A stretch of 64,000 nt of DNA from Acidimicrobiales bacterium (GTDB taxonomy: Bacteria; Actinomycetota; Acidimicrobiia; Acidimicrobiales; JAUJNH01): NCBI GenBank assembly GCA_030448245.1, contig JAUJNH010000007.1, forward strand, positions 124,001 through 188,000, in the 5' to 3' direction. The notes beneath the pieces are model-generated. The model searched no databases. It saw nothing but the letters and a program-made list of their open reading frames with translations, and had not been told where the DNA came from. The position numbers and the translations under genes are program-made. Shown here piece by piece: positions 16,072 through 25,386 of the stretch; the first letter of the stretch is position 1, and each line of letters opens with the position of its first letter.

Positions 16072-18869
16072 ACCACCACGTTCACCAGGGTCGGCGGGCG
16101 GGTCACCACCTTCTTCGGCGGGCGGCCGGCCAGCAGCTCGACGACCCTGGGGCTGGCCAAGGCTTCGGCCTCGGCCTCCTCGGCCGTGATCGAGGTGGCC
16201 ACCTCGAACCTGTCGCGCACCTTGCCGTTGACCTGGACCACCAGCGTCGCCGTGTCCTCGACCAGCAGAGCCGGATCGGCCCGGGGGAACGCCTGCAGGC
16301 CGATCGGCGCCGGGCGGCCCAGGCGGGCCCACAGCTCCTCGGCCAGGTGCGGGGCCAGGGGGGCCAGCAGCAGGGCCAGCGTCTCGCCCACCGCCCGCGG
16401 GCAGCGGCCCAGCTTGGTGACGTGGTTCACCAGCTCGTGGACCTTGGCCACCGCCGTGTTGAAGCGCAGGGCCGCGTAGTCCTCGGCCACCCCGTGGACG
16501 GCCCGGGCCAGCACCTTGGCCGTGGCCGGCTCGACCGGCTCGTCCACCACCCTCGCGTCGCCGGTGGACTCGTCGACCACCGCCCGCCACGCCCGCTGCA
16601 GCAGGCGGTGGGCGCCGACGATGTCACGGGTGTTCCAGGGCCGCCCCATGTCGAGCGGGCCCATCGACATCTCGTAGACGCGCAGGGTGTCGGCGCCGTA
16701 CTCCTCGTAGATCTCGTCGGGCGTCACCGCGTTCTTGAGCGACTTGCCCATCTTGCCCATCTCCCTGGTGACCGGCCGGCCGCCGCGGCTGAACGTGCCG
16801 TCCGGCTCCTCGACCACCTCGGCAGCAGGGACGTAGAGGCCGCGCTCGTCCAGGAACGCGGCGGCGCCGATCATCCCCTGGTTGAAGAGGCGCTGAAACG
16901 GTTCAGGGGTCGACACCTCGCCGAGGTCGAACAGCACCTTGTGCCAGAAGCGGCTGTACAGCAGGTGCAGCACCGCGTGCTCGACACCCCCGACGTACAG
17001 GTCGACCCCGCCGGGGGTGCCCCCGCTGGCCATCCAGTAGCGCTCGACCTCGCGGTCGACGAAGCGCTCGTCGTTGGTGGGGTCGAGGTAGCGCAGGTAG
17101 TACCAGCAGCTCCCGGCCCACTGGGGCATGGTGTTCAGCTCGCGCCGGTAGCGCTTCGGCCCGTCGCCCAGATCGAGCTCGACATGCACCCACTCGGGGT
17201 TGCGGCCCAGCGGCGGCTCGGGCTCGGAGGTGTCGTCGTCGGGGCGGCTGCGGGGGGCGAAGTCGTCGAGCTCGGGCAGCTCGACCGGCAGCATCGACGG
17301 CGGCAGCGCCACCGGCAGGCCCTCCTCGTCGTAGACGATCGGGAAGGGCTCGCCCCAGTACCGCTGGCGGGAGAACAGCCAGTCCCGCAGCTTGTAGGTG
17401 ACGGCCTCCCGGCCGTGGCCCTCCTCCTCGAGCCACTCGGTGATGTGGGCCTTGGCCTCGTGCACCCCCTTCCCGTCGAGCGAGACCGACGGGCCGGACG
17501 AGTTGATGGCCGGGCCGTCGCCGGTGTAGGCCCCGCCCCACCAGTCCTCGGGCGGCTGCACGGTGCGCACGATGTCGAGGTCGTAGGCCTCGGCGAAGGA
17601 CCAGTCCCGCTCGTCCTGGGCCGGCACGGCCATGATCGCCCCCGTCCCGTAGCCCATCAGCACGTAGTCGGCCACGAACACCGGGATCGGCTGGCCGTTG
17701 ACCGGGTTCGTGGCCCACCCGCCGGTGAACACGCCGGTCTTGGGCCGGGCCTCGGACAGCCGGTCCTGGTCGCTGGCCTTGCTGGCTGCGGCCCGGTAGG
17801 CGCCCACGGCCTCACCCGGGGTGGGGTCCTCACCCGTCCAGCGCGACCGGGTGCCGTCGGGCCAGGCTTCGGGCACCAGGCGGTCGACGAGCGGGTGCTC
17901 GGGGGCCAGGACCATGAACGTGGCGCCGAACAGGGTGTCGGGCCGGGTGGTGAAGACCTCGATCGGGCCGGCCGCCGACGGGAAGCGGATGGTTGCACCG
18001 GTCGAGCGGCCGATCCAGTTGCGCTGCATGAGCTTGACGGGCTCGGGCCAGTCGACGGCGTCGAGGTCGGCGAGCAGGCGGTCGGCGTACGCGGTGATGC
18101 GCAGCATCCACTGGGTCAGCGGCCGGCGGTACACCGGGAAGTTGCCCCGGTCGCTGCGGCCGTCGGCCGTGACCTCCTCGTTGGCCAGGACGGTGCCCAG
18201 GCCCGGGCACCAGTTGACCATCGCGTTGGCCCGGTAGGCGAGGCGGTGCTCGTCGACGCGACGGCGACGGTCGCCCGGGGTCAGGTCGTTCCACCCTGGC
18301 TGGCCGGCGAGCAGCGCCTCGAGCTCGGCGATGGGCCGGGCCCGCTGCTGGTGGGGGTCGAACCAGCTGTTGTAGATCTGCAGGAAGATCCACTGGGTCC
18401 AGCGGACGAAGGTCACGTCGGTGGTGGCCACGGCCCGGCGGTGGTCGTGGGCCAGGCCCAGCCGCCTGAGCTGGCGACGCATGTTGGCGATGTTCGCCTC
18501 GGTCGTGACCCGGGGGTGCTGGCCGGTGTCGACGGCGTACTGCTCGGCCGGCAGCCCAAAGGCGTCGTAGCCGATGGTGTGGATGACGTTGTGGCCGGTC
18601 ATCCGCAGGAACCGGCCGTACACGTCGGTGCCGATGTAGCCGAGGGGGTGCCCGACGTGCAGGCCGGCGCCCGAGGGGTAGGGGAACATGTCGAGCACGT
18701 AGGCCTTGGGCCGGCCGGCCACCCGGTCCCAGCCCTCGGCCAGCGGCCCCGCCGGGTTGGGCACCTCCCACGTGCCATCCTCGTCCCACCAGGCCTGCCA
18801 CCTGGCCTCGAGCTCGCCGGCCAGCCTGGCGTCGTAGCGGGCCTGCGGCGCGGCGGCGGGTTCGGACAT
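16068..18869 (-). CDS. leuS: Leucyl-tRNA synthetase
   Basis: A 933-residue class I synthetase of the bacterial LeuRS type. The HIGH motif is HVGHPLG near residue 72. The CP1 editing domain follows, and the KMSKS motif appears as KMGKS, a variant I recall in other actinobacterial LeuRS. The C-terminal anticodon-binding and LeuS-specific regions are complete. The start ATG at 18869 has TACGCT 6 nt upstream, so leaderless expression is likely. The gene overlaps the 3' end of the convergent DAHP synthase gene by 4 bp. No T-box-like leader is visible. Confidence 0.95.
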   Translation of the reverse strand: MSEPAAAPQARYDARLAGELEARWQAWWDEDGTWEVPNPAGPLAEGWDRVAGRPKAYVLDMFPYPSGAGLHVGHPLGYIGTDVYGRFLRMTGHNVIHTIGYDAFGLPAEQYAVDTGQHPRVTTEANIANMRRQLRRLGLAHDHRRAVATTDVTFVRWTQWIFLQIYNSWFDPHQQRARPIAELEALLAGQPGWNDLTPGDRRRRVDEHRLAYRANAMVNWCPGLGTVLANEEVTADGRSDRGNFPVYRRPLTQWMLRITAYADRLLADLDAVDWPEPVKLMQRNWIGRSTGATIRFPSAAGPIEVFTTRPDTLFGATFMVLAPEHPLVDRLVPEAWPDGTRSRWTGEDPTPGEAVGAYRAAASKASDQDRLSEARPKTGVFTGGWATNPVNGQPIPVFVADYVLMGYGTGAIMAVPAQDERDWSFAEAYDLDIVRTVQPPEDWWGGAYTGDGPAINSSGPSVSLDGKGVHEAKAHITEWLEEEGHGREAVTYKLRDWLFSRQRYWGEPFPIVYDEEGLPVALPPSMLPVELPELDDFAPRSRPDDDTSEPEPPLGRNPEWVHVELDLGDGPKRYRRELNTMPQWAGSCWYYLRYLDPTNDERFVDREVERYWMASGGTPGGVDLYVGGVEHAVLHLLYSRFWHKVLFDLGEVSTPEPFQRLFNQGMIGAAAFLDERGLYVPAAEVVEEPDGTFSRGGRPVTREMGKMGKSLKNAVTPDEIYEEYGADTLRVYEMSMGPLDMGRPWNTRDIVGAHRLLQRAWRAVVDESTGDARVVDEPVEPATAKVLARAVHGVAEDYAALRFNTAVAKVHELVNHVTKLGRCPRAVGETLALLLAPLAPHLAEELWARLGRPAPIGLQAFPRADPALLVEDTATLVVQVNGKVRDRFEVATSITAEEAEAEALASPRVVELLAGRPPKKVVTRPPTLVNVVV

Positions 18870-18875
18870 GGCGGC

Positions 18876-18881
18876 AGCGTA
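18876..18881 (-). promoter_or_regulatory. Leaderless-type -10 element for leuS (TACGCT)
   Basis: On the minus strand TACGCT lies 6 nt before the leuS ATG at 18869. It fits TANNNT at leaderless spacing. Confidence 0.5.
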
Positions 18882-18966
18882 CCGAGGGGGGTCCGTCGGC
18901 CCGGAAGAGGTTCTGCCCCGCCCGCCGATTCTTCGAATACCTGATCCAGATACTCAACATTGGTGG

Positions 18967-18972
18967 TACCGT
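18967..18972 (+). promoter_or_regulatory. Leaderless-type -10 element for sulfite reductase (TACCGT)
   Basis: TACCGT lies 7 nt before the GTG at 18980 and overlaps the earlier GTG at 18971, which argues for the later start. The upstream 40 bp are clearly AT-richer than the surroundings, as expected for a promoter. Confidence 0.5.
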
Positions 18973-18979
18973 GCTCCTC

Positions 18980-20749
18980 GTGCCGGTCACCCCCGCCTTT
19001 CGCGAGGCCGCCGAGCGGGACATCGCCAAGCTCGAGCGCGACCTCCGGTCGTACCTGGCAGGCGAGCTCGAGGAGGACGTCTTCCGGGTCTGCCGCCTGA
19101 GCAACGGCGTCTACGGCCAGCGCCAGGGCGGCTCCAACCAGATGGTGCGCGTCAAGGCCCCGTACGGCGCCATCGACGCCGAGCAGCTCGAGGCGCTGGC
19201 CGAGGTGGCCGAGCGCTGGAGCCGGGGCTGGGGCCACCTCACCACCCGCCAGAACGTGCAGTTCCATTTCGTGCAGCTCGAGCAGGTGCCCGAGGCGCTC
19301 CGCCACCTGGCCGCGGTCGGCATGACCAGCCGCGAGGCGTGCGGCGACACCGTCCGCAACGTCACCGGCTGCCACCTGGCCGGTGCCTGCCCCCACGAGG
19401 TGCTCGACATCTCGGCCTGGGCCGACGCCGCCTTCCAGCACTTCCTGCGCAGCCCCTACAGCCAGCGCCTGCCCCGCAAGTTCAAGATCAACTTCTCGGG
19501 ATGCGCCACCGACTGCGGGCAGGCCATGTTCAACGACGTCGGCGTCGTCGCCGTCAACCGGCCCCTGCCCGACGGCACCCTCGAGCCGGGCTTCCGCGTG
19601 TTCGTGGCCGGCGGCCTCGGGGCCAACCCGTACCCCGCCTTCGCCCTCGAGGACTTCACCCCGCGGGACGACCTGCTGCCCACCATCGAGGCGTGCCTGC
19701 GCACGTTCGACCACTACGGCAACCGCGACAACAAGCTGCGGGCCCGCATGAAGTGGCTGGTGCAGACCATGGGCGCCGACCAGCTGCGCGAGCGCATCCT
19801 GAAGGAGCGCAAGTTCCTGCGGGCTTCGGCCGGCTGGCCCGGTCCTGGCGTGCCCGCGGTCGTGGCCGAGCGGGGCGACGACCCGGCCGGCGTCGGCACC
19901 GGGCCGGTCACCAGCCTCGACTCGCCCGTGGCGTTCCTGGGCAAGGGCGGCCAGCGCGAGCGGTGGGACGAGGCCAACGTCGTGCGGGGCCGGGCCAACG
20001 GCACCGTCTCGGCCTACGCCTGGTGCCGGCTGGGCGACATCACCAGCGCCCAGTTCCGCGGCCTCGCCGCCCTGATGCGCGAGGTGGGTGCCGACGTGCG
20101 CATCACCAACCGCCAGAACTTCGTGCTGCGCGGGCTTCGCGAGGACCAGCTCGACCTCGTGCACCAGCGCCTCGCCGCGCTCGACATGGCCGAGCCGGGC
20201 GCCGAACTGGCCCGCGACGTCGTGGCCTGCCCGGGCGCCGACACCTGCAACATCGCCGTCACCCAGAGCCGCGGCCTGGCCGACGCCATCGGCACCGCCC
20301 TCGAGGAGGCAGGGCTGGCCGAGGTGGGCGGCCTGCGCATCAACATCAGCGGCTGCACCAACTCCTGCGGGCAGCACCACGTCAGCGACATCGGCTTCTT
20401 CGGCGTCGAGCGCCGGGCCCACGGCCGGCCGGCGCCGGGCTACACGATGCTGCTGGGCGGCCACGTGGGCCAGACCCAGATCCACTTCGGCGAAAAGGCG
20501 CTGCGCCTGCCGGCGAAGGCGGCGGCGGCGGCCACGGTCGACGTGGTCGGGCGCTTCGCCAAGGATCGAGATCCTGGTGAATCGTTCCAGCAGTGGCTCG
20601 GGCGGTCAGGTGGCGCATCGGGCCTGGGCGAGGAGCTGAAGGGCTACGACCAGTTCCCCACCCCGGACGAGGCACCCGAGATGTACGTCGACTACGACGA
20701 GCAGGGCCCGTACGTCAAGGAGATCGGCGCCTCGGAGTGTGCAACGTGA
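18980..20749 (+). CDS. Assimilatory sulfite reductase (ferredoxin-type) / nitrite reductase-like
   Basis: A 589-residue siroheme-4Fe4S reductase with the two repeated ferredoxin-like halves. Cluster-binding motifs CPGADTCN and SGCTNSCGQHH lie in the C-terminal half; a degenerate pair (GCHLAGACPHEV, FSGCATDCGQAMF) occurs in the N-terminal half. With cysH directly after it, sulfite to sulfide is the likely reaction, in the cytoplasm and with ferredoxin as donor. GTG at 18980 is chosen over 18971 because a TACCGT promoter element lies 7 nt before it. The stop overlaps the cysH start (GTGA), so the two are coupled. Nitrite reduction is a less likely alternative. Confidence 0.85.
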   Translation: MPVTPAFREAAERDIAKLERDLRSYLAGELEEDVFRVCRLSNGVYGQRQGGSNQMVRVKAPYGAIDAEQLEALAEVAERWSRGWGHLTTRQNVQFHFVQLEQVPEALRHLAAVGMTSREACGDTVRNVTGCHLAGACPHEVLDISAWADAAFQHFLRSPYSQRLPRKFKINFSGCATDCGQAMFNDVGVVAVNRPLPDGTLEPGFRVFVAGGLGANPYPAFALEDFTPRDDLLPTIEACLRTFDHYGNRDNKLRARMKWLVQTMGADQLRERILKERKFLRASAGWPGPGVPAVVAERGDDPAGVGTGPVTSLDSPVAFLGKGGQRERWDEANVVRGRANGTVSAYAWCRLGDITSAQFRGLAALMREVGADVRITNRQNFVLRGLREDQLDLVHQRLAALDMAEPGAELARDVVACPGADTCNIAVTQSRGLADAIGTALEEAGLAEVGGLRINISGCTNSCGQHHVSDIGFFGVERRAHGRPAPGYTMLLGGHVGQTQIHFGEKALRLPAKAAAAATVDVVGRFAKDRDPGESFQQWLGRSGGASGLGEELKGYDQFPTPDEAPEMYVDYDEQGPYVKEIGASECAT

Positions 20750-21429
20750 GCCTCGTCGAGGTGACCGCCCCGGCGTTCTCGAACGCCGCGCTGGCCGAGC
20801 TGAACGACAAGTTCGAGACGGCGTCGACCACATCCATCGTGCGGTGGGCCGTCGAGACCTTCCACCCCTACCTGTGCCTCAGCGCGTCGATGACCGACGC
20901 CGTCCTCATCGACATCGCCACCCGAGTCGAGCCGTCGGTCGAGGTCGTGTTCATCGACACGGGCTACCACTTCCCCGAGACCCTCGACACGGTCGAGACG
21001 GTGCGCCGCCGCTACGGCCTGAACCTGCGGGTCATGACCGTCAAGCCCTTCGACACGCCGCTGTGGCAGAGCGACCCGGAGGGCTGCTGCTCGGCCGTGA
21101 AGGTGGGCCAGCTCGACCGGGCCCTGGTCGGCAAGCAGGCGTGGATGAGCGGGCTGCGCCGCTCCGAGTCGGAGACCCGCATGGGCGCGCCCATCGTGGC
21201 CCGCGACCTGCGCGGCCTGGTCAAGGTCAACCCCATCGCCACGTGGAGCGACCTCGACGTCGAGGCGTACATCCGCGACCACGACGTGCCCACCAACCCG
21301 CTGCTCGACCAGGGCTACCCGTCGATCGGCTGCTGGCCGTGCACCAAGCCGGTGGTCGAGGGCGAAGACGCCCGCAGCGGCCGCTGGGGCGGCCTGGGCA
21401 AGACCGAGTGCGGCCTCCACACGACCTGA
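20746..21429 (+). CDS. cysH: Phosphoadenylyl/adenylyl-sulfate reductase
   Basis: A 227-residue CysH. The cysteine pattern EGCCSAVK plus GCWPCTKPV supplies four cluster ligands, and the catalytic tail ECGLHTT is present. The 4Fe-4S cysteines mark the APS-reductase branch, which reduces adenylyl sulfate to sulfite for the neighbouring sulfite reductase. The VVFIDTGYHFPETL motif binds nucleotide. GTG at 20746 overlaps the previous stop (GTGA) and has GGAG 8 nt upstream. Sulfate adenylyltransferase is not in the window. Confidence 0.9.
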   Translation: MSLVEVTAPAFSNAALAELNDKFETASTTSIVRWAVETFHPYLCLSASMTDAVLIDIATRVEPSVEVVFIDTGYHFPETLDTVETVRRRYGLNLRVMTVKPFDTPLWQSDPEGCCSAVKVGQLDRALVGKQAWMSGLRRSESETRMGAPIVARDLRGLVKVNPIATWSDLDVEAYIRDHDVPTNPLLDQGYPSIGCWPCTKPVVEGEDARSGRWGGLGKTECGLHTT

Positions 21430-21459
21430 GCGGTGCGACCGGGTAGAAGCTCCCCCAGC

Positions 21460-22557
21460 ATGATCTTCGACGCCTTCGCCCGAAGGCTCCGAGGAAGCGA
21501 GACCTGGCGCAGGGAGCAGGAGCACGTGGCGCGGCTGGTGGTGGAGCGACCGCAGGACACGCTCGCCTTCGCGGCCGTCCTCGACCTCGAGCTGGACCGC
21601 CGGGGCTTCGACCCGGCCGTCCACGCGGTGCGCAGCTCGTTGCTCGACCTGGTCTGCGGGCTGGTCCACGACGACGCCACCCAGCTGGCCGTGCGGCTCG
21701 CGTCACCGCCCCCCATGGCGGCGCCGGCCACCTGCGACCCACAGCACCGCGGAGGTCGGGCGGCGATGCAGATCGCCGGCACCAGGCCGGCGTCCGAGAT
21801 CTGGGAGCTCCTGGCCGCTCCCGACGGGCTCCGCCAGCACGACCCCGGCTTCGGGACCCTGCTGCTGCACGAGCTCGTCGTGCGGGGCCAGCCGGCGCCG
21901 GCGGCGTCTGGGTGGTACGGGGACTGGGCAGCCGAGACGGGGCACCCGCTCGCCCAGCTGCCCACCGAGCTGCTGGCCGTCGAGCTCGGGCTCCCCCGGC
22001 TGCTGCCGCGCTATGGGCGGGCGATCACCGCGGCGGGGCCCAGGCCTTCGGACCCGCGGCTCGGCGAGCCTCGCCACCTCGGCGCCATCCTGCCCGGCGT
22101 CGGCGACGCCGTCCGGGTCGACCGCGGCCGGGTCGGCGCCGCCTTCCGCGACTGGTCCGAGCAGGCCAGCGGCAAGGTCGACGTCTCCGCGTACGCCGCC
22201 GGGGCCGGGTTCCCGCCCGACCTCCCGGCACCCCGGCTGAGCGAGGGGCTCCGGGCCGCGAGGATCTCGCCGGCCACCGGTGTCGAGATGCTCTTCTCCA
22301 CCGCCGTGGCCGGTGGCGCCTACTCCAGGGGTCCGGGCGGCGCCCACGCCCGCCTCCGCACCTGGGAGACGATCTCCGGCATCGTCGACCGCACCTGGCC
22401 GGCGCCCGTCGAGCAGCTCGCCCAGGCCGCCGGCGAGGCGGGGTGGATCAGGGCCGAGCATGACGACCCGTGGTTCGGGGGCGGCCTGGGCCACCTCTGG
22501 CTCGTCGTCGAGGCGGCCGGCCGGCTCGTCGGGGTGGCGGCCACGGAGGCCGCCTGA
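21460..22557 (+). CDS. Hypothetical protein (365 aa), family not recognised
   Basis: I do not recognise this protein. It is acidic and mostly helical, with no signal peptide, membrane helix or cysteine motif. Visible stretches include WLxA-like helices near the N-terminus (LLDLVCGLVHDDATQLAVRLA), an FGTLLLHELVVRG segment, and a Gly/Ser-rich region near SRGPGGAHARL. The C-terminal third reads like a compact alpha/beta unit ending GRLVGVAATEA. It follows cysH by 30 bp on the same strand but has no evident role in sulfur metabolism. Related proteins seem to occur in other actinobacteria, though I cannot name the family. Confidence 0.55.
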   Translation: MIFDAFARRLRGSETWRREQEHVARLVVERPQDTLAFAAVLDLELDRRGFDPAVHAVRSSLLDLVCGLVHDDATQLAVRLASPPPMAAPATCDPQHRGGRAAMQIAGTRPASEIWELLAAPDGLRQHDPGFGTLLLHELVVRGQPAPAASGWYGDWAAETGHPLAQLPTELLAVELGLPRLLPRYGRAITAAGPRPSDPRLGEPRHLGAILPGVGDAVRVDRGRVGAAFRDWSEQASGKVDVSAYAAGAGFPPDLPAPRLSEGLRAARISPATGVEMLFSTAVAGGAYSRGPGGAHARLRTWETISGIVDRTWPAPVEQLAQAAGEAGWIRAEHDDPWFGGGLGHLWLVVEAAGRLVGVAATEAA

Positions 22558-22600
22558 CCGGCAGGCGTCTCAACCGAAGGGTTCGCGCGACGATGACCGG

Positions 22601-23047
22601 GTGGCCGGGGCCCTCGACGATCCAGCGGAGGCGGCCTCGCCACCCCGCATGGTCCTCCGGGGGGTGGTGGGCCGGTGCCCCCTGTGCGGAGGCGGCGGCC
22701 TGTTCGTCCACTGGTTCACGCTGCGGGAGCGGTGCCCCACCTGCGGGCTGCGGTTCGACCGCAAGCCCGAGGAGGCGTTCTTCCTCGGGGCCTACACGCT
22801 CAACCTCGGCCTGGTCCTGTCCCTGCTGTGCATCGACCTGTTCCTCTACGGCCTGGCCGAGGGCGAGGTCATCGGCCTGCCCCCCTGGACGTTGATCGTC
22901 GGTGCCGTCGTCATCGCGGTCGTCATCCCGCTCCTCGGCTACCCCGCCAGCAAGACCACCTGGTCGGCCATCGACCTCGCCATGAACCCCCTCGACCCGG
23001 TGGAGCAGGCTGAAGCCCTCACCCACGCCGCCCGGGACCAGCGGTAG
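22601..23047 (+). CDS. DUF983 family membrane protein with two CxxC motifs
   Basis: A 148-residue protein with zinc-ribbon-like pairs CPLCGGGGLF and CPTCGLRF, followed by two membrane helices (about LNLGLVLSLLCIDLFLYG and IVGAVVIAVVIPLLGYP). This is the DUF983 pattern, of unknown function and often near cytochrome oxidase genes. GTG at 22601 gives the usual short N-terminal extension before RMVLRGVVGRCPLCG; ATG at 22649 is the alternative. It stands just after the unrecognised gene and is convergent with the phosphatase gene. Confidence 0.75.
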   Translation: MAGALDDPAEAASPPRMVLRGVVGRCPLCGGGGLFVHWFTLRERCPTCGLRFDRKPEEAFFLGAYTLNLGLVLSLLCIDLFLYGLAEGEVIGLPPWTLIVGAVVIAVVIPLLGYPASKTTWSAIDLAMNPLDPVEQAEALTHAARDQR

Positions 23048-23060
23048 CCGTCGGTCCTGC

Positions 23061-23720
23061 TCAGAGGTCGAGGCCGTCGAGGTGGCCGCAGTCGTTGTAG
23101 CGGTCCAGGCGCCACGAGCCGGCGTCGCTCCTGGACCAGATCGTGAGGCCGGTGTTGTCGGGCCGGAGCCGCCAGCCCGGCCCGGCGGTGGCCTGGCCCC
23201 AGGCGGCGAACGACGCCTCGATGACACCGCCGTGGCAGGCGACGACGACCTGCTGGCCCTCGTGGGCGTCGGCCACGGCCTGCAGACCCTGCGAGGCCCG
23301 GTCGACGAAGCCTGACCACGACTCGCTGCCGGGCGACAGGGGCACCGTCGGGTCGGTGTCCCACGACGGCCTGCCGTAGCGGCCGGTGAACTCGGTCCAC
23401 GGGAGGCCGTCGCCCTCGCCGACGTGCAGCTCGCACAGGGCGCAGCGCTGGACCACCTCGAGCTCGCCCGTCCCCACCCCGGGGGCGATCACCTCGGCGG
23501 TCTCCACCGCTCGCGCCAGCACCGAGGCGTAGAGCGCCCCGGTGCCACGCAGCAGCCCCGAGCCGACCAGGCGGTCCCGCAGGGCCTCGGCCTGCAGCCG
23601 GCCCCGCTTGGACAGCCCCGAGCAGGCGCCGTGGCCGCCGACGACCTGGTCGACGGTGACCTGGCTCTCGCCGTGGCGGACGAGGACGATCGTCGTGGGG
23701 GGCGGGGCCACGGTGTTCAC
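23061..23720 (-). CDS. Histidine phosphatase superfamily protein
   Basis: A 219-residue phosphoglycerate-mutase-like phosphatase. The catalytic motif LVRHGES opens the protein, and CHGGVIEASF supplies the second histidine. Substrate specificity cannot be read from the motif, since the superfamily covers sugar phosphates, nucleotides and proteins. GTG at 23720 is the likely start. The divergent sigma-factor gene begins only 26 bp away, so the two promoters overlap. Confidence 0.8.
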   Translation of the reverse strand: MNTVAPPPTTIVLVRHGESQVTVDQVVGGHGACSGLSKRGRLQAEALRDRLVGSGLLRGTGALYASVLARAVETAEVIAPGVGTGELEVVQRCALCELHVGEGDGLPWTEFTGRYGRPSWDTDPTVPLSPGSESWSGFVDRASQGLQAVADAHEGQQVVVACHGGVIEASFAAWGQATAGPGWRLRPDNTGLTIWSRSDAGSWRLDRYNDCGHLDGLDL

Positions 23721-23745
23721 GCTACGGCGCGGTAAGGAGGGGCTC

Positions 23746-24324
23746 GTGCCGGACGGAGAGGAGGTGATGCCCACCCTGGTCGGCACGCCCGACCGCACCG
23801 CTTCCGACCGGCACGCGACGTTCGTCGCCCTGTTCGACGCCCACTACCCGGCGGTCCTGGCCTACTGCCGGCGCCGCGCCGCCCCCGACGAGGCGGGAGA
23901 CGCCGCCCTGGCCACCTTCGAGGCGCTCTGGCGCAGCATCGACGAGCCACCGGTGCAGCCCCTGCCCTGGCTGTACCGGGTGGCGGCCGGCCAGCTGGCC
24001 AACAGCCGTCGCTCCGAGCGGCGGCGCCTCCGGCTGCTCGACCGGCTGGCAGGTCGGGCGCCCGCCAGCAACCCGGCCCGCGACCCGGCTGAAGCGGCCA
24101 CCGACGCCGCCGCCGCCCGGGCCGCCCTGGCCCGCCTGCGCCCCGGCGACCGCGAGGTGCTCCTCCTGGTGGCCTGGGAGGGGCTCGGGACCGACGAGGC
24201 GGCAGCCGCCCTTGGGGTGGCCCCCGGCACCTTCGCCGTCCGCCTCCACCGAACCCGCCAGCGCCTCGAGGCGCTGCTCGACGAGCACCACCCGCACCCT
24301 CCGCCCCACAAGGACGCACCATGA
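23746..24324 (+). CDS. ECF-type RNA polymerase sigma factor
   Basis: A 192-residue sigma-70-family protein. Region 2 is recognisable around ATFVALFDAHYPAVLAYCRRR and WLYRVAAGQLANSRR. Region 4 is RLRPGDREVLLLVAWEGLGTDEAAAALGV followed by the recognition helix TFAVRLHRTRQRL. GTG at 23746 is preceded by AAGGAGG with 5 nt spacing, the strongest ribosome-binding site in this stretch. It overlaps the next gene by 4 bp (ATGA), so the membrane protein that follows is its likely regulatory or target partner. The inducing signal is unknown. Confidence 0.85.
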   Translation: MPDGEEVMPTLVGTPDRTASDRHATFVALFDAHYPAVLAYCRRRAAPDEAGDAALATFEALWRSIDEPPVQPLPWLYRVAAGQLANSRRSERRRLRLLDRLAGRAPASNPARDPAEAATDAAAARAALARLRPGDREVLLLVAWEGLGTDEAAAALGVAPGTFAVRLHRTRQRLEALLDEHHPHPPPHKDAP

Positions 24325-25337
24325 CCTCACCTGCCAGCTCGCCCGCCGATGACGAGGCCGCCGTCCGCTCGCTCCTGGGCCCCGCCAACCCAGTGCCCGA
24401 CCTGTCGCTGTCGCCCGACGAGGTGCGGGCCGCTCGTGCTGGCCTCAGGATGGCGCGAGCCACGACGGCACCCGCCCGCCCGCCTCGGGGCCGCTTCCTG
24501 GTGGCCGGGGCGGTGGCCGCCGTGTCGGTGGCCACCCTGGTCGCCGTCGTGCTGATCCCGACGGGCGGGGGCCCGGGCACGACCAGCCTGGCCACAGGAC
24601 CCGGAGCGAAGGTGGTCGGGGCGGCTGTCGCCGCCACCCAGGCGGCCGAGACGGCTCGGGGCCTGCTCACGATCGCCCACCCGGGCGGCACGGTCACCGC
24701 CAGCGGGACGGGGAGCTTCGGCAGCGGCGACGCCGAGGCCCAGATCGCCGTGGCCGGCGACGCTCGAGGCACCACCGTCACGATCCTGCGCACCAGGACC
24801 GGCATCTACGCCAAGGTGCCCGAAGGGATGAGCCCGTTGTCGGGCGACAAGCCGTGGGTCAACGTGGACGCGCCCACGCTGGCACGGCTCACCCAGCTGG
24901 CCCTGGGAGACGCCGGCGCCCAGATCACCGGTGCCCCGCTCGACGCCCTCGGCTACCTGCGAGCGGTGTCGGGTGACGTGGCGGTCGTGGGGGCCGACAC
25001 GACCCGGGGTGAGCCCACCACCCACTACCGGGCCGCCATCGATCCCGCCAGGGCAGCGGCGCAGCTGCCGGCAGCGATGCGGGGGCACGCCCCACCGGGC
25101 GGGGCCCCGGCCAGCCTGCCAGCCGACGTGTGGATCGACGGCCAGGGTCGCCTGCGCAAGCTCGTCGTGGCCGCCGACCAGGCGACGCCACAGGCGAGCG
25201 GGATCGGGGCCGCCACGATCACGCTCGAGCTGTGGGACTTCGGCGTCCCGGTCCAGGTGTCGGCCCCCCCGGCCGAGCAGGTGGCCGACGTCAGCGGCCT
25301 CCTCGGCACCGTGGTCCAGAACCTCCAGACCCCCTGA
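24321..25337 (+). CDS. Membrane-anchored LppX/LprG-like protein paired with the sigma factor
   Basis: A 338-residue protein. A cytoplasmic N-terminal part (about 55 residues) leads to one membrane helix (FLVAGAVAAVSVATLVAVV, near residues 60-78). An extracytoplasmic region follows that resembles LolA/LppX-type lipid-binding domains, with TGSFGSGDAEAQIAVAG, GIYAKVPEG, PWVNVD and a C-terminal VQVSAPPAEQVADVS. Its short cytoplasmic segment could hold the sigma factor, as an anti-sigma protein would, but no classical zinc anti-sigma motif is present. It is coupled to the sigma gene by an ATGA overlap. Confidence 0.7.
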   Translation: MTSPASSPADDEAAVRSLLGPANPVPDLSLSPDEVRAARAGLRMARATTAPARPPRGRFLVAGAVAAVSVATLVAVVLIPTGGGPGTTSLATGPGAKVVGAAVAATQAAETARGLLTIAHPGGTVTASGTGSFGSGDAEAQIAVAGDARGTTVTILRTRTGIYAKVPEGMSPLSGDKPWVNVDAPTLARLTQLALGDAGAQITGAPLDALGYLRAVSGDVAVVGADTTRGEPTTHYRAAIDPARAAAQLPAAMRGHAPPGGAPASLPADVWIDGQGRLRKLVVAADQATPQASGIGAATITLELWDFGVPVQVSAPPAEQVADVSGLLGTVVQNLQTP

Positions 25338-25373
25338 ACCCTGCCCGGCGTGGACCAGGCCGGGCTGTGGTCC

Positions 25374-25379
25374 TACATT
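25374..25379 (+). promoter_or_regulatory. Leaderless-type -10 element (TACATT)
   Basis: TACATT lies 7 nt before the ATG at 25387. It fits TANNNT at leaderless spacing. Confidence 0.55.
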
Positions 25380-25386
25380 CAGGCCG

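Noticed and set aside
16700-16800. LeuRS KMGKS motif as a sign of a defective enzyme
   Set aside because: KMGKS is, as far as I recall, an accepted variant in actinobacterial LeuRS and the rest of the enzyme is intact.
15492-18944. A very long open frame on the plus strand, opposite leuS
   Set aside because: It is rich in Arg, Gly, His and Ala with no domain, and mirrors the third-codon-position GC bias of leuS; it is an antisense shadow.
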